From Robiginitomaculum sp. (GTDB lineage: Bacteria > Pseudomonadota > Alphaproteobacteria > Caulobacterales > Maricaulaceae): DNA of 64,000 bases. The position numbers were made by a program, and so were the translations under genes. The stretch is from the NCBI GenBank assembly GCA_002733605.1, contig NVWK01000004.1, positions 186,001-250,000 on the forward strand. The letters run 5' to 3'. Below are positions 63,923 through 64,000 of the stretch, piece by piece. The first letter of the stretch is position 1, and each line of letters begins with the position of its first letter. The notes under the pieces are model-generated. The model was not told where the DNA came from, did no database searches, and saw only the letters and a program-made list of their open reading frames with translations.

Positions 63923-64000
63923 ATGGCAAACACATCATCTGCTAAAAAATGCGTCCGTAAAATGGCGCGTAAAACGATTATAAACAAAAACCGTCGCTCT
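63923..64000 (+). CDS. rpsT: 30S ribosomal protein S20 (3' end cut by window)
   Basis: The first 26 codons are visible and begin MANTSSAKKCVRKMARKT, the typical S20 N-terminus, with AAGAGGA before the ATG. The rest lies beyond base 64000. S20 binds 16S rRNA in the small subunit. In many alphaproteobacteria dnaA and the replication origin are not far from this point. Confidence 0.93.
   Translation, partial: MANTSSAKKCVRKMARKTIINKNRRS

Overview
The window is a gene-dense stretch of an alphaproteobacterial chromosome. The evidence is a complete-looking Entner-Doudoroff cluster, a mitofilin-like protein beside HemY, a CC0125/CC1285-type lipoprotein, an IalB-type secreted protein, a DUF6481-type protein, and the mutM - enoyl-CoA hydratase - rpsT run that often lies close to dnaA in this class. 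GC content looks moderate by eye. Together this suggests a marine Hyphomonadales/Maricaulales-like organism, but genus-level placement is inference.

Layout. 0-8.5 kb: central carbon metabolism, with edd (cut by the window start), glk, eda, gap, a divergent PEP-carboxylase homologue and a serine-hydrolase lipoprotein. The gap promoter carries two CG-centred palindromes. 8.5-11.6 kb: an orphan TetR regulator, a 556-base structured non-coding stretch, and a membrane-tethered regulator with a TPR-like tail. 11.6-14.8 kb: the activated methyl cycle (ahcY, metK) and a PilZ protein. 14.8-17.4 kb: an AT-rich patch with two unusual genes next to tRNA-Ser(GGA). 17.6-24.2 kb: a YbdK-type ligase, an N-formylglutamate amidohydrolase-family gene, TerC, FabI, small hypothetical genes amid repeats, an SH3 protein and a 2-hydroxyacid dehydrogenase. 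24.2-30 kb: a structured RNA/terminator region, then the leftward block ubiB-coaBC-(secreted)-dut-cysK-moeB. 30-36 kb: a DPP-IV peptidase, a DHH protein, an SDR, an isoaspartyl peptidase and small envelope proteins. 36-40 kb: a TetR-plsC-LplT-like lipid operon with clear operators, then an RNA methyltransferase. 40-51.5 kb: IalB-like protein, rlmN, extensin-like, kelch, YciI, gpsA, tsaD, mitofilin-like, hemY, NnrS and a PLP decarboxylase. 51.5-61.2 kb: an SPFH/Arc/DUF4177 operon, DUF1801, class II aldolase, a frameshifted GNAT, clpB with a heat-shock-like promoter, LysR, envelope proteins, and a divergent pair of small genes with Fur-like boxes. 61.3-64 kb: ubiE, mutM, enoyl-CoA hydratase and the start of rpsT.

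How it works together. Sugar breakdown runs through Edd/Eda to pyruvate and glyceraldehyde-3-phosphate, which Gap takes onward. UbiE and UbiB serve ubiquinone synthesis. CoaBC, FabI, PlsC and GpsA serve CoA and lipid synthesis. AhcY and MetK recycle SAM. There is no phage, transposase, CRISPR array or defence cassette that I can support. The most interesting signals are regulatory or structural: the TetR/PlsC/LplT operator array, the SPFH/Arc promoter, paired Fur-like boxes at a tiny gene, two structured non-coding stretches, a PEPC with substituted active-site residues, a histone-like basic tail on the mitofilin-like protein, and the separation of ubiE from ubiB by about 31 kb.
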